Below are positions 46,426-57,160 of a stretch of DNA of 64,000 nt, one piece after another. A program made the position numbers and the translations under genes. The stretch comes from Hyposmocoma kahamanoa (taxonomy: Eukaryota > Arthropoda > Insecta > Lepidoptera > Cosmopterigidae), in contig NW_020654810.1 of NCBI RefSeq assembly GCF_003589595.1, positions 13,006,638 to 13,070,637 on the forward strand, read 5' to 3'. The notes beneath the pieces are model-generated. The model was not told the DNA's origin, searched no databases, and saw only the letters and a list, made by a program, of their open reading frames with translations. The stretch's first letter is position 1; each line of letters starts with the position of its first letter.

Positions 46426-47092
46426 GTAGGTATTTCAGAATTAGACAGGAAGTCTCATATTCAGAGCTAAAATAAATAAAGTACACCAGTGCCACAAGGA
46501 AGTGTCTTGGGCCCAATTCTTTACCTTTTATATACAAACGATATACCCCAATCAATTGACAATACAATCGCTACTTTTGCGGATGACACAGTAATTATGG
46601 CTGTGGGAAACAACCACAAGGAAGCGGCCAGTAAAGTTCGAAAAGCCATTAACTAATTCCATGAGTGGACCAAGAAGTGGCGAATAAGCTAAATGATACT
46701 AAATCAGTGCACGTTTAAAGAAAATGTATTGGCTATTTGGCAAATGCTCTTCGCTATCTGTGTGCAGTGAAATAGTATTTTATAAACAGGTCCTTATGCC
46801 AGTGTGGACCTATGGTATCCAGCTCTGGGGCTGTGCCACTAAAAGCAACAATCAGAAAATACAACACTTCCAAAATAAAATACTGAGGACATTTTTAGGT
46901 GCTCCTTAGTATATACGAAATGAGGATCTACATCGTGAATATAGAGCCTGTAAATAAAGTGATACTAAAGTACGACGAAGCTCACGAACATAGACTTCAT
47001 CATCACGTGAACATAGGGGTTATACAGCATTAGATAATACAAATATAGTGCGTAAACTACAAAGAACTAAACCTTTTGAGTTAGTGTAGTTA
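46426..47092 (+). mobile_element. jockey-clade LINE, part 2 (RT palm to C-terminus)
   Basis: The plus strand reads RYFRIRQEVSYSELK, then VPQGSVLGPILYLLYTNDIP, TIATFADDTVIMAVGNNHKE (YxDD box as FADD), FYKQVLMPVWTYGIQLWG, QNKILRTFLGAP and finally KYDEAHEHRLHHHVNI with a KPFELV terminus and stop at 47087-47089. This is exactly the portion missing after 43420. Multiple stops show it is an old copy. Confidence 0.75.
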
Positions 47093-47639
47093 ATTATAGT
47101 GAATAAAATAAATACTAGTGCCAGTGCTAACTAGACTATGAACACACAAATAAAGTGTCTTCCCCTTATTCTATTGAAAGATATTTTGTCGATGGACAAT
47201 TTCTTTATGTAAGTTACTTTTATTTTAGGAAATTATGTTAAATTAAAATTGTTTATTAGTCTTGTAAAATGGCTAGTAAACACAACACTTATTAGGACAC
47301 AAGATACTAGCTCACTCCATTTCACAGGATAACTTATTCTACACATAAAATATTTTTATTTCATATTTTAAAGTAATTTTACATTTTAAACTACCCGTCG
47401 CGATACGAAATTATGTAAACAAACACATGAATGCTAAGTGTTGCTATTTCAATTACCTATGTATGATACATGCACTCGTTACCTAGTCCTAGTAGAAAGA
47501 AACACCCTATTAAATATAAATACATATTGTAACATTATTTATCGTTAAGATTTACAAAATAGAAATTAACCATATTTTGTATTAATATGCATTATAATAA
47601 TTTTGTTACATTATTTTAAGGAATTTTTACATCTGGCAA
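47093..47639. other. jockey 3' flank, no gene recognised
   Basis: The first 60-70 bases probably belong to the jockey 3' untranslated region; the rest is AT-rich and unassigned. Confidence 0.4.
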
Positions 47640-48705
47640 CGATCCTGACATTAAAATAAATTAAACTATAATGTGTTAGAAACGGGTTTAAATTTCTTAA
47701 AAAGGGTACTACACCAGTCTCAAGTGGGAGGCGGTACAGGCGTGTGAGAATAGGAGACAACTCAGGCGTACAGTTACGTAAGACTATTGTTAGAATTCCA
47801 CCTGACTCGCTAGCTTTATTCACTAGATTCCGCAGAGTTCTAAGTACCTTTTTTTGGGCATATGCGAACTGGCACCACAGCCCAATCAGCTTGAGGTAAG
47901 GTAGATGGTAGGTTCCTTGCGGCATCCAGACGCGAACTCTCTGCAAAGAGTGAGGCAAAAAGATTCACCTTGTCTTCTGCATTATGGGCCAGCGTGCCGT
48001 CCGGCTTCAGCAGAGGTGACAAAGATGGGCGATAAAAGTTAGTTTCGACCGTTTTGGTCAGGGACCAAAAGGATTTGCTATCTTACCTTGGTGAGGTGCA
48101 CTTTCAATGGAAGGACGTGCAACCGCTGTGAAAATGTTATTCCTTTTCTGTGACTTTTCATAATTTTAGGAGAAGCGAATAGGCAGGAGGAAGGCAGTTG
48201 GATGAGGCTTTGCGTCGTGTTCAACCAAGCAGCAAGCTCACACTGCCACACGAGGGTACAATCAGTTTGGAGACCGCGGGGACGCCCGAACCGGTCGCCA
48301 ACCGGCAAGGTAGAGCATTCCGGGATTTTTCGTTGGGTGGCGTGGCTGCCTTTCACGGTTGGCTTTCCCACTACTTGGGCCCCCAACTTCCCACTGTCGG
48401 CGGTGCACCGTGCTTCAGAGCCCGCTAGCCTCCAGAACCGAGAGCTCAGTGTGTCTGTACAAGCAGCTACTACTCGTCAGACGCAATGTAGCTGTTCAGA
48501 CCCGATCTCCTAACGGCAACTCAGGAACACGAGTCGGAACACGGTAAAAACCATTTGGCGACTCGACTGCGTCGGGACTAGGTGGTGACTAGCTACGGCC
48601 GAAATCTACCACCAGTAATTGTCGCTCTTTAGCACCACCCAGGGATCACTTGTAGGGTCTCAAGGGTAAACCAACGGAAGCGAGCAACATCAACCCCCAA
48701 AAATA
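47640..48705 (-). mobile_element. LINE-J copy 2: RT start joined to 5' untranslated region, endonuclease deleted
   Basis: From 48705 leftwards the minus strand carries the 5' terminus and 5' untranslated region (48705-48081), matching 34995-34411. It then switches directly, at about 48080, to the linker before RT (LTKTVET-like residues, SPLLKPDGTLAHNAEDKVNL) and RT start (VLRTLRNLVNKASESGGILT, TPELSPILTRLYRLPLETGV) ending near 47640. The whole endonuclease of about 1 kb is missing, as are the RT palm and 3' end. Confidence 0.75.
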
Positions 48706-49037
48706 AGTATGTATAGGTGAAAGTATATGTAGGTTAACGTTTATAACAGACATCTAAACGATTTTCTACTTGCCAGATATATTGGGAATGGAAAAAATAA
48801 TTCCCTATTTTTTTAGTAAGGACTATTTTGTCCAGGACTAGGTCATAAAAAGTTTGTCTAATTTGAGTTAAATAGATTTTTTTGTTTTTTACAATATTCT
48901 AACGACGGTTTTATGACGTGTATGGAATCAAATTTTAAGTTACGCATTATTATAATCGTCACTTTTATATTTATTATTTGAGTTACAACATTATTGTAAA
49001 AACAGTGCGATTTGTTTGAATTAATGTTAATGTATAA
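48706..49037. other. No gene recognised
   Basis: AT-rich spacer between LINE-J copy 2 and a SINE. Confidence 0.45.
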
Positions 49038-49205
49038 TGACGCCTCAGTGGCCCAATGGTTTGCACTGAGAGCGCTGGATGTGGAGGTCCCGGGTTCGAT
49101 TCTCGGTAGGACCAATTTAAGAAATTATTTCATTCTAAATTGGTTCTGCTTTTAGTGTTCTGAGTAAGTGCCCCGGAGTGAATTCCTTACTATGAAATAA
49201 ACGTA
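49038..49205 (+). repeat. SINE-5 copy, tRNA-derived
   Basis: A-box-like cagtggcccaatggtt and B box ggttcgattct about 45 bp apart, followed by a body that repeats accaatttaagaaatt/aaattggttctg as a small inverted motif and ends atgaaataaacgtacgtacg. Only one copy was seen. It could be mistaken for a tRNA gene but lacks acceptor-stem pairing. Confidence 0.65.
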
Positions 49206-49317
49206 CGTACGTAATACTAGTATAGTGAATTGCCTATTTTGAGACCTGTGCTACGGGGGCAGGTAATGGATATGGTTGCTTGGCACATTATTATTATTAC
49301 ATTTCTATTAATGTAAC

Positions 49318-49470
49318 TGTCCCCGTGACCGAACGGTTGCTACTGCCACGCTGGACAGCCACATAAAGTTCCCTGGTTCGAATTTCGGGCGTGGAGAAGT
49401 ATTTGTATGGCCTACATTTATTTCTCTCGTGAGTTTGGATGTGATTTGTGGTTGTCTATGGCACCAGTAA
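49318..49470 (+). repeat. SINE-2 copy, tRNA-derived
   Basis: A-box-like gtgaccgaacggttg, B box ggttcgaattt near 49373-49384, then a body with gagaagtatttgtatggcct, tttctctcgtgagtttggat and gtggttgtctatggcacc. Copies: 54400-54600 (-), and a fragment at 14365-14440 (+). Confidence 0.7.
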
Positions 49471-49603
49471 GTTTCCTAGTGCGGAGCTATGAGTGTGTCG
49501 CTTCAGTGTTACTATTATTATTGTACAGCATGATAGCATGTCAAAAACATGATTTTGACTTTGATATCACTATAACTAAATATAATATATAAAAATTTCT
49601 TTT

Positions 49604-51881
49604 CTATAAAATTTTTTTTTTATGACAAATTGTTTGACTGTATTAATAAATTCGTGCCTATTAAGCAAGGTAAACGCGATAAGGGACGTTATGTGTATCC
49701 ATCGTGGTATACCAAGGACATTATAAAATGTATTGAAACAAAGTATTACCATTTGAAAAAGTTTAAAGGGGAGGGAAAAGAATTTAATGAGGCAATGTAT
49801 AAGTACTATCGTACGCGTAGTAAGCATCTAATAAAAAACCCTAGTCAAAATCATATTAACCATATGGAGAAGGCCATCAGGAATGAGCCAAGAACCTTCT
49901 GGAAATACATAGCTGAGAAGCGAAGTAATGGGCAGCCGTCACGTCATTATGTTCATAATGGCAATTTGCTTGTTGGACAGGATGCCGTGGATGGTTTTGC
50001 ATCGTATTTTAGCTCGGTGTTCCATAATAACGTGCCGCGATTGGACCCTGAGTGCGTACATAGAAACGAGAATGTATTGGATGCTTATTGTGTGTCGATT
50101 AGTGAACTGACAGCGAAGGAGCTGCGAGTAGCGGTTAAAAAGTTGAAACCTCATTCAGCGGCGGGTCATGATGAAATTCCTCCATTTCTTGTTAGGGATT
50201 GTGTTTCGGCTCTAGAGCGCCCTCTACTTTACTTGTACAATCTGTCTTTGGATACTTGTAAGTATCCTGAATACTGGAAAATCTCCAGAGTGACCCCAGT
50301 ACCGAAGGGGGGTGGTCAGTCCACCGTTGACGTTGCGATGCATAGACCAATAGCGATACTGTCAGTGTTCGGCAAGATATTTGAGTCAATGATTAATAGG
50401 CAGATCTCACGGCAGATTCGGCCTCGCCTCGTTGACTGCCAGCATGGATTTAGGGAAGCATGTTCAACAGCCACTAACCATGTGAATTTTGTAGATTTCG
50501 TGATGACTGGGATGGATTTGGGTCGGCAAGTTGATGCAACGTACTTTGACTTCAAAAAAGCCTTTGATATTGTGGACAACGACGTGCTGCTGCAGAAGAT
50601 GGCGTCTTTCGGATTCACACCGAAACTATTGAAATTTTTTTCATGTTACCTTCGGAATAGGCGTCAGTATGTGCGAGTCGCAGGATACGAATCGAACAGC
50701 TATTACACACGATCTGGCATAAGTCAGGGCTCTACATTAGGGCCGACGCAGTTTTTAATAATGATAAACGATCTGCCACTGTCTGTTCGTTATTCTAAAT
50801 GCCTCATGTTCGCGGACGATCTAAAACTGTTCACGTCAATAAACGGGGCTGACGATTGCAAGGCGCTTCAGCTGGATATTGACGCGGTTGCTGGGTGGGC
50901 TGACAGAAATCGTTTGTTCTTTAACGTGTCAAAATGTAAGGCAATCACTTTTACTCGCAGCCGAACACCGTTATGTTTTACCTACCATTTGTGTGGGACA
51001 CCAATGACGAGAGTCCAAACGATTAATGATCTTGGATTGACAATGGATTCCAGGTTAGACTTCCGACAGCATATTACTTCCATCTGTAGTAGAGCTAGCA
51101 AAACACTAGGGTTCATTATGAGGGTCGGTTCCGAGTTCAAGAATCCTGGAGTTGCTGTGATGCTATATAAGTCCTTGGTTCGCAGTCGACTAGAGTACAA
51201 CTCTATAGTCTGGGATCCCTCGGAAGCAAAATATGAAACTATGTTGGAACGAATCCAGCGTAAATTAGCACGTTATCTTTACAGGCGACTCTACGGGTAT
51301 TATCCGTTTTTGTATCCGTCTCTCTTTGTTAATGGCATGGTGGGGCTGGATACACTTGCATTAAGAAGGAAGGAAACGCTACTGTCCCATTATGTTCGAT
51401 TGCTCACCAACCGAATTTACAACCCGGAGGCGCTGGCGCGCTGTGGCCTGGTTGGAGTGCCGTCGCGGTACCTAAGCGCGCGCGCGCGTCGTCCGCATCG
51501 TCTCTTCGCAGACAGTGGCGCCGCATCGCGCACGCGAAGCGCTGATAACGCACCTACTCCACGCGCGATCGCGCTGCTAAACGCATTGCTCACCCAGTAT
51601 CAGGATTTAGATTTAGACATATTCTTTGACAAACAGCATGTTATTCATCGCGGGATACTGCTGTTCTTGAACTACCTATCGAGTACTGCTGCCGTGTGAG
51701 TGAATGGCATGCTGTGCGCAATTTTAATTTTCATTTTTCTATTTATTTTGTTTTCGATGTTATTTTATTCAATCTATTATTTTATTTTCCTTATTAATAT
51801 GTTCAATTTAACTTGTAAGCGCTTTGGTGTTAATACTGTAAGCTTCCAAGTGTTTATAAATAAATAAATAAATAACCAGGT
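49604..51881 (+). mobile_element. Young LINE insertion with exact 10-bp target-site duplication
   Basis: The direct repeat aatttctttt at 49594-49603 and 51882-51891 brackets the insertion. The element is 5' truncated within the segment before RT and ends in an (aata)n tail at about 51857-51877, typical of CR1-related LINEs. It holds one open frame (described separately) and about 180 bp of 3' untranslated region. The intact target duplication and undamaged frame indicate a recent insertion. Confidence 0.85.
49630..51699 (+). CDS. LINE reverse transcriptase, intact frame, endonuclease missing
   Basis: A 689-residue frame without stop or shift. It begins in the linker after the endonuclease (SWYTKDIIKCIETKYYHLKK), so the first codon shown (TTG) is only the truncation point, not a start. 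RT motifs in order: AAGHDEIPPFLV about residue 175, YFDFKKAFDIVD about 305 (first catalytic Asp), SGISQGSTLGPTQFLIMIND about 362-382, FADDLKLF about 394 (catalytic Asp pair), then LTMDSRLDFRQHI and LYKSLVRSRLEYNSIVWD. The C-terminal 120 residues include an Arg/Ala-rich stretch (YLSARARRPHRLF). It would reverse-transcribe LINE RNA at a nicked target. Without endonuclease or promoter it is probably not autonomously mobile. Confidence 0.85.
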   Translation: MFDCINKFVPIKQGKRDKGRYVYPSWYTKDIIKCIETKYYHLKKFKGEGKEFNEAMYKYYRTRSKHLIKNPSQNHINHMEKAIRNEPRTFWKYIAEKRSNGQPSRHYVHNGNLLVGQDAVDGFASYFSSVFHNNVPRLDPECVHRNENVLDAYCVSISELTAKELRVAVKKLKPHSAAGHDEIPPFLVRDCVSALERPLLYLYNLSLDTCKYPEYWKISRVTPVPKGGGQSTVDVAMHRPIAILSVFGKIFESMINRQISRQIRPRLVDCQHGFREACSTATNHVNFVDFVMTGMDLGRQVDATYFDFKKAFDIVDNDVLLQKMASFGFTPKLLKFFSCYLRNRRQYVRVAGYESNSYYTRSGISQGSTLGPTQFLIMINDLPLSVRYSKCLMFADDLKLFTSINGADDCKALQLDIDAVAGWADRNRLFFNVSKCKAITFTRSRTPLCFTYHLCGTPMTRVQTINDLGLTMDSRLDFRQHITSICSRASKTLGFIMRVGSEFKNPGVAVMLYKSLVRSRLEYNSIVWDPSEAKYETMLERIQRKLARYLYRRLYGYYPFLYPSLFVNGMVGLDTLALRRKETLLSHYVRLLTNRIYNPEALARCGLVGVPSRYLSARARRPHRLFADSGAASRTRSADNAPTPRAIALLNALLTQYQDLDLDIFFDKQHVIHRGILLFLNYLSSTAAV

Positions 51882-51891
51882 AATTTCTTTT

Positions 51892-52314
51892 ATGCTCTCG
51901 GTTTCGTAGAACGAGTTGTTTGTTTAAATAAGAGCGCTTCTAGGGCTAATAAATTAGTATGCGATGTACTAGGTGGTCTTTAAGTGACCACCTTGTTATC
52001 TCAACTGTAATAATATTTGTAACACGCACGAATATCGTTCACCTATATCGTCAGTAGACAAAAATATTGCTCACGCGTAAACAGTTTGTTAATTGCATTA
52101 ATTAAATTAGCAACAGCGAAGTTTGCACGATCCCCGGTAGCAACTCGTGCGCAACGCTAATAATGCGTGCGCGCACCGACATACCTCTATAAACCACACC
52201 GAGGGTGTTCAACATTTGGACTGCAGATTCGGTTGTATATTCTATTAGAAGTTATTATTTTAGACTACTAATGTACATTTACAACTTATTTAGGCAAAAT
52301 AAATAAAATAAAAT
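51892..52314. other. No gene recognised
   Basis: Intergenic spacer with no supported feature. Confidence 0.45.
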
Positions 52315-52512
52315 GGTCGTTCTCGGGCTAGTGTTCACTACCTAACTTCGATGGCAATTTTTATTATTTAAGTATTCGTTTTATTTATCGTGCAATATTA
52401 TTTAATATTGTAGCACTGTATCGAGAAATATTATTTAATAATTACAGAATAATATACTTGAATATTTAAATAATAAAGATTGCCACGGAAATTAGGTAGT
52501 CCGAGAATGACC
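52315..52512. mobile_element. MITE with approximately 55-bp inverted arms
   Basis: The left arm ggtcgttctcgg ... tggcaatttttattatttaa and the right arm (inverse: ggtcattctcgg ... tggcaatctttattatttaa) pair across an AT-rich centre of about 80 bp. The left arm retains an 11-bp gctagtgttca block lost from the right. A one-armed relative lies at 15895-15961. No open frame; target duplication not identifiable. Confidence 0.7.
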
Positions 52513-52561
52513 GAAAAATACATGTTTGTTATTATTGATACATAGATAGAACAAACACAAA

Positions 52562-52625
52562 TTTCTTCGATCCGGCTGGACTCGAATCAGCGACCTCGCC
52601 ATATCGGGGCTATCCGTGTAAAGTA
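52562..52625 (-). repeat. SINE-3 head fragment
   Basis: cgatccggctggactcgaat and cagcgacctcg match the inverted head of SINE-3 at 55861. The body is replaced by unrelated sequence after about 52625. Confidence 0.55.
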
Positions 52626-53399
52626 TTTTTTTTTACCTAAAATTAAAAAAATTGTGCTGCTAGTGAGCGCTGCTATTATAGACAAAGCGGACAAAGTGTG
52701 CAGGGCGGAGCAATGTCGACTTTACACACAGCCTCTGGGCATTATTAGCGGTCCGGTTTTTTGTGGGCAGTGTATTGACACTCATCAGCAAAATTGATTG
52801 CTAATTTAACTGTGGGCGACTTCGGATTATGTAAGTTGTATTTGCATACTATGTTCCAATTCATTCGGGTTTTAATTTTTTTTTTTGCTTACATACAAGA
52901 ACAGGTACGGAACTTTTATAGTGCTGTACTGTTCTTGCATGCGGTACTACCCGGAACACCTACCGGAACTAATTCAAAAGAGTTTGTTTTCTAAATTTGT
53001 ACCGCAAAACGAAACCAGGACCTCGTCAAATAGTGCAAAGTGTTTTTACAACTAAGCAACCATACTTAAAACCGTGAGGTTAAATGTGTTGGGCACTCAT
53101 GCTACATACAATTTGATCCGCATGCCACCGCTCTGATAATTTGCGGTTTGTTAGGATTATGAGAGTAAATCGAAGGTTATGTAGGAAAGCTTGTTATATG
53201 ACTTCGTGAGTGAGGATAGAGTCACGTCACGCTACATTACGACTAAATTGGGGTATTATCTCTACAAAATAGTTAGTAAAGTAGTAAAGTAGTAAAAGCA
53301 CTAAAGTGAATTCTTACTAGATACTAGAGACATGGTATGCACTTAAGTCGCAGTGCTGATGACGTGTGTTCGATACGCATCAAATGGATTTTTTTATAA
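52626..53399. other. No gene recognised
   Basis: No supported feature; the open frame 52794-52994 lacks motifs. Confidence 0.45.
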
Positions 53400-53684
53400 C
53401 ATCAAGTGACGGGATGAACATATCGTGCGCCTGATAGTAAGCTACACGCCCGTCCATAACAGTTACAGTGCCACTCAGAGCTTTAAATTGCTAAAATCTG
53501 AAGGGCACTACCACATAAGTTGATAAGTTGACAAGTTCCATGTGCCTGTGATTTCATCAGCATCGTTACCCTTCAAAACCGGAACACAGTAATGCTGACA
53601 TTACTGCTAGGCGGCAGAAATAGGTAAGGTGGCAGTACTAACCTGGACGAACTCTTTCACAAGGAGCTCCATTGCTACTAAATG
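53400..53684 (-). repeat. SINE-1 copy J, full length
   Basis: From atcaagtgacgggatgaaca to ccattgctactaaatg with a T-run (tttttttataac) immediately upstream, the reversed poly-A. A small internal duplication of gttgataagttgaca lies at about 53518-53535. Confidence 0.85.
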
Positions 53685-53864
53685 CCCATAGTTTCTGCCA
53701 ATCCAGTGCGAAAGAGGCTGTATTGTATTAGCATGAATAACCTAATAAAAGTGTCCGTTATAAGCAGTAAGTAAATAACAATTTTATATATTTGTGTACA
53801 GTCGGCAGTCAGTCAAGGGTGCAAAGTAATAATGACCATATATATTGATGACATTGAGGTCATC

Positions 53865-54108
53865 ATCATCAACTCTTTTACACGTGTCACGACTGGGCAC
53901 GGGTTTATTCTCAGGCAAGGGTTTAGGCCATAGTCCGCCACGCTAGCCCAATACGCTTTGGGAACTTCACACGTTTTCCGGGGGTTATGAACCGTCTTCG
54001 ACGTACGGGATTCATGACAATATTTTTATACACCGAAAAACTTATGGTAAACATATTAATTTTCGCACATAAATTCCGAGAAACTCAGAGGTGCGAGCCC
54101 GGATTCTT
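53865..54108 (-). repeat. SINE-4 copy (inverted)
   Basis: Inverse of SINE-4: on the minus strand it carries gaatccgggctcgcacctct (B-box side), tgagtttctcggaatttatg, ttttcggtg, then cggactatggcctaaaccc and a (gat)n end (catcatcatc on the plus strand at 53867-53876). The A-box side is lost. Confidence 0.65.
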
Positions 54109-54114
54109 TTTTTT

Positions 54115-54290
54115 ATAATACTAAGTGATGGAACATAGAAGTCGTGCGCCTGTTGGTAAACGACAGGCCTGTCCATAGCAATTGCAGTGCACTCAGAGCT
54201 TTAATCGCAAAGATCTGAGGAGCACTGCCTCTGCGCCCATCACCCAGAGACATAAGTTGAAAAGTCCAATGTGCCTGTAATTTCACCACA
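54115..54290 (-). repeat. SINE-1 copy K, truncated
   Basis: From actaagtgatggaacataga to gcctgtaatttcaccac, preceded by ttttttttataata (reversed poly-A). Only the 3' 175 bp of the SINE are present. Confidence 0.75.
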
Positions 54291-54399
54291 GGATTCGAAC
54301 ACGGCCTCTGCTTGAGAGGCTGTAGGTCAAACTACTTTTTACATTGACACTTTATTTATTATAATAAGCTTAAGGTAATAATAATAATAACAATAACGC

Positions 54400-54600
54400 A
54401 CACACACTTACAATCCAGCACAAGGTAAACCCTGTATCGCGGGTGCCATGGACACACACATAGACAACCACAAATTACATCCAAAGCCGTGAGAGAAATA
54501 AATGTAGGCCATACAAATATTTCTCCCGGCGTGAGAATCGAACCCGAGACCTCAACGTGGCAGTCCGGGTTCGATGTGGTAACCGTTCATCAATCAATTA
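54400..54600 (-). repeat. SINE-2 copy (inverted)
   Basis: Inverse of SINE-2 with atagacaaccacaaattaca, gccgtgagagaaataaatgt and gccatacaaatatttctccc, ending in the inverted B box (gagaatcgaacccgagacct) and an A-box-like gtaaccgttc. Confidence 0.7.
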
Positions 54601-55860
54601 AAAATGCTATAATAATAGCATAAAAGGAGAAAGTTTTACATAGGAAATAAAAATTACGTTGTTTAATTCTACTACAGGTATAATAAGGGCAAAAACATTC
54701 TATTCTTGTACTTTGTGAATTATCATTTTCCTTTTTTGCCTCGCGACTCACCCTATCCTGTCTAAATGCGAATTTCTAACACGCGTCGTTAAAAAGCCTT
54801 ATTAGACGTGCTATATAATAAAAACAAAGGAATACAGACCAATAAACAAACATGTCCAATGGCTGTCTATACCTGAACTACGCCGGTCTATAGAGCACAT
54901 AGTCGTCACTAATATTCTATCACATCTCGTTAAGACCAAAACTTAAACCCACAAAGAAATAAATTAATGAACACAAACACCTGATTAAAAATTAAAAAAC
55001 ATGAAACATAATGCTCATTTTAATTCTTTTAAGATATTAAAACGTTCTCCTGTAAAGTTGTGAATTTGAGTTTACGATTCTTTACGTAAGAGGTTTCGAA
55101 ACATGCACAATTAAGACGCAATTGTCTCGATGCTAGTAATGTGACAGATCTCAAAGTAATCTTACTCTTTGTATATTTTATTTAACGAGAAAACACAGTA
55201 CAATAATTTTCAGGATCTTTAAGAAGTGAGAAGGTTGTTTCGATTTTTACCATTTATTATGGTACCAGGAAATAAAAACGTTAACGTTCACTGAATATAA
55301 CAGCAAAACTATATGAATTATACATAAATTTCCACGTTTTCGCTTTTAAAGCTCACATTGGAATAAGTTAAAAATTGTTTGCAGTATAAAATTAAATAAA
55401 TTTAAATCAAACACAAAAAGATTTATGTAAAAAACGGTGTGTGCATTTAGCAGGATGCAAATCAATCAAATTTTCAATTTCTACGTCGTTCTCAGTTAGC
55501 TTAAATTGTAAGTACAAGTATAAGGTAAGTAAATATAAGGTAAAAGTAGTTTGACAATATTAGGCTTAAAATTAGAGTGACAGAATGGACACAAAAACCA
55601 GTTATTGTCGGGTTTTTTCGAAGCAGAATTTTGATGTAAATGTGTTGTAGCATCAATTTGGGAAAGGAATTTGGTTTTGGTCTTTGTGTTTTGAGTAGCG
55701 ACCTAGAGTTAACATCGTTATCCTGGTACTTATTATAGTACAATCCAATTCGAGACCTGTAGGTGATGAGATTGTCTACCACATTGTTATTATTTACGTT
55801 CCTCATCTAACTTCTATACGTAATAATTAGTAATACAAAGAGCAAACATTGAGAAATATT
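54601..55860. other. No recognised gene; one unassigned open frame
   Basis: AT-rich. The minus-strand open frame 55501-55806 (101 codons) is Asn/Leu-rich with a hydrophobic C-terminus, but no family was recognised and it may be chance. Confidence 0.4.
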
Positions 55861-56075
55861 CCATCGATCCGGCTGGATTCGAACCAGCGCCTTCAGCATG
55901 CCGTTCCTGACGCTCTCCCAACTGAGCCACAGAATGAACCAGCAGACCTTACGAATTTATCTAGGTGCTTGTTGCAGATCTATATTTTTGGTTTTTAACC
56001 CTGAGTACATGGGACTACTGGGAATAAACTTTTTTGCCGTAGCGACATATGTGAGAAATCTATGAAATTTATTTT
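55861..56075 (-). repeat. SINE-3 copy, well-preserved tRNA-like head
   Basis: On the minus strand, about 55933-55861, the head reads tggctcagttgggagagcgt (A box) ... gctggttcgaatccagc (B box with paired T-arm) and a 3' ccggatcgatgg. The body continues with ttccagcagaccttacga-type sequence and ttttgccgtagcgacata on the plus strand. The head resembles a tRNA gene more closely than other SINEs here, but the two body-sharing relatives at 25115 and 52562 argue for a SINE. Confidence 0.65.
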
Positions 56076-57160
56076 AAAAATTTTATGTACCAGCGCGGCA
56101 GTCAAACTATATGATAGTACGCGCTGAATACGAGCGGGTTGGGTAGTTCGTTTAAGAAGAATAGTAGAAGTGGACTGTATGAAGAAAGAATGTCTGGAGA
56201 GGGACGAATCGGTAGGTATAAAGAGTGTTGTGCAAGTAAACTATGCTATACTGACCTTAGAGGTGGATTTCGTGGTCGTCCGTGGTCGCTTATCCTTTCC
56301 GTCTCCGACAAATTCGGTGGTACTCGTAGCGGTTCCGTTGATGCGGAGGCGGTCAGAGGTGACTACCAGTTACTGTCACTTGCTTTATCACCGTTTAACA
56401 GTATAGTACAATAACACACACAAAGAGTACAAAACACAGCGGTATTTCATACGCGGTGATATAAGAAATCTGTGAAACTACGCAGAGTACATTAGTTCAA
56501 TATGGCGGTGAATCTACAGAGCAAAGCGAGTGTCGATGGCTGGTCCAAGGCGGACGCACGATAGTTAGTTGCACGACGGTTAGTTGCAGACAATTAAAAG
56601 ATTACATCGTAGAAGCACATAATTAAGTTCAACAGGCGTGCTAATAATATAGTAGTCAAGGTGTCAGCAAATAATGTAATTTCATTACTCAAAATATTGA
56701 TCTTATTTTGCGTTGCGTGGGAACTTATCCCAAGAAAACCCTTAATATTTTTGTAATTTTTTTACGACATTTTATTATACTGAGAAATTAGATAAAAATT
56801 AATACTCCCTAATTTGCAATTAAACAATGTGATTTGGTAACTTTATAACTAGTTCAAAGGCTTGGTTTTTCGCAATATTTCTAGTTCTCTTAAACTTTAC
56901 CATTCTCTTATTTTTTTATTATGTGAAATATAAGACTCTATGTACTACAGCTTGATGTTAATCTCATACAGAGTGTCAAAGATAGTGTTGCTATTATTTT
57001 GTGAATACATATGATTAAATAATTTCAAGCTATATTGTTGAAACAAAATGACGTTAATAACTTAAATACATAAATTTATAACTAAAGAAACATTGCATAA
57101 ATTAAAATTTATAAAATATCAACAAAAGTGATATATTATTCTTTTTAGCTTTTCTTTTCT
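56076..57160. other. Unassigned region with a moderately GC-rich open stretch
   Basis: 56139-56414 is open in two plus-strand frames and is less AT-rich than its surroundings, which suggests former coding or repeat sequence. I did not recognise the translation. The rest to 57160 is AT-rich with no feature. Confidence 0.35.

Noticed and set aside
49038..49115. Possible tRNA gene
   Set aside because: Only promoter-like boxes; no seven-base acceptor pairing could be found and a SINE body follows.
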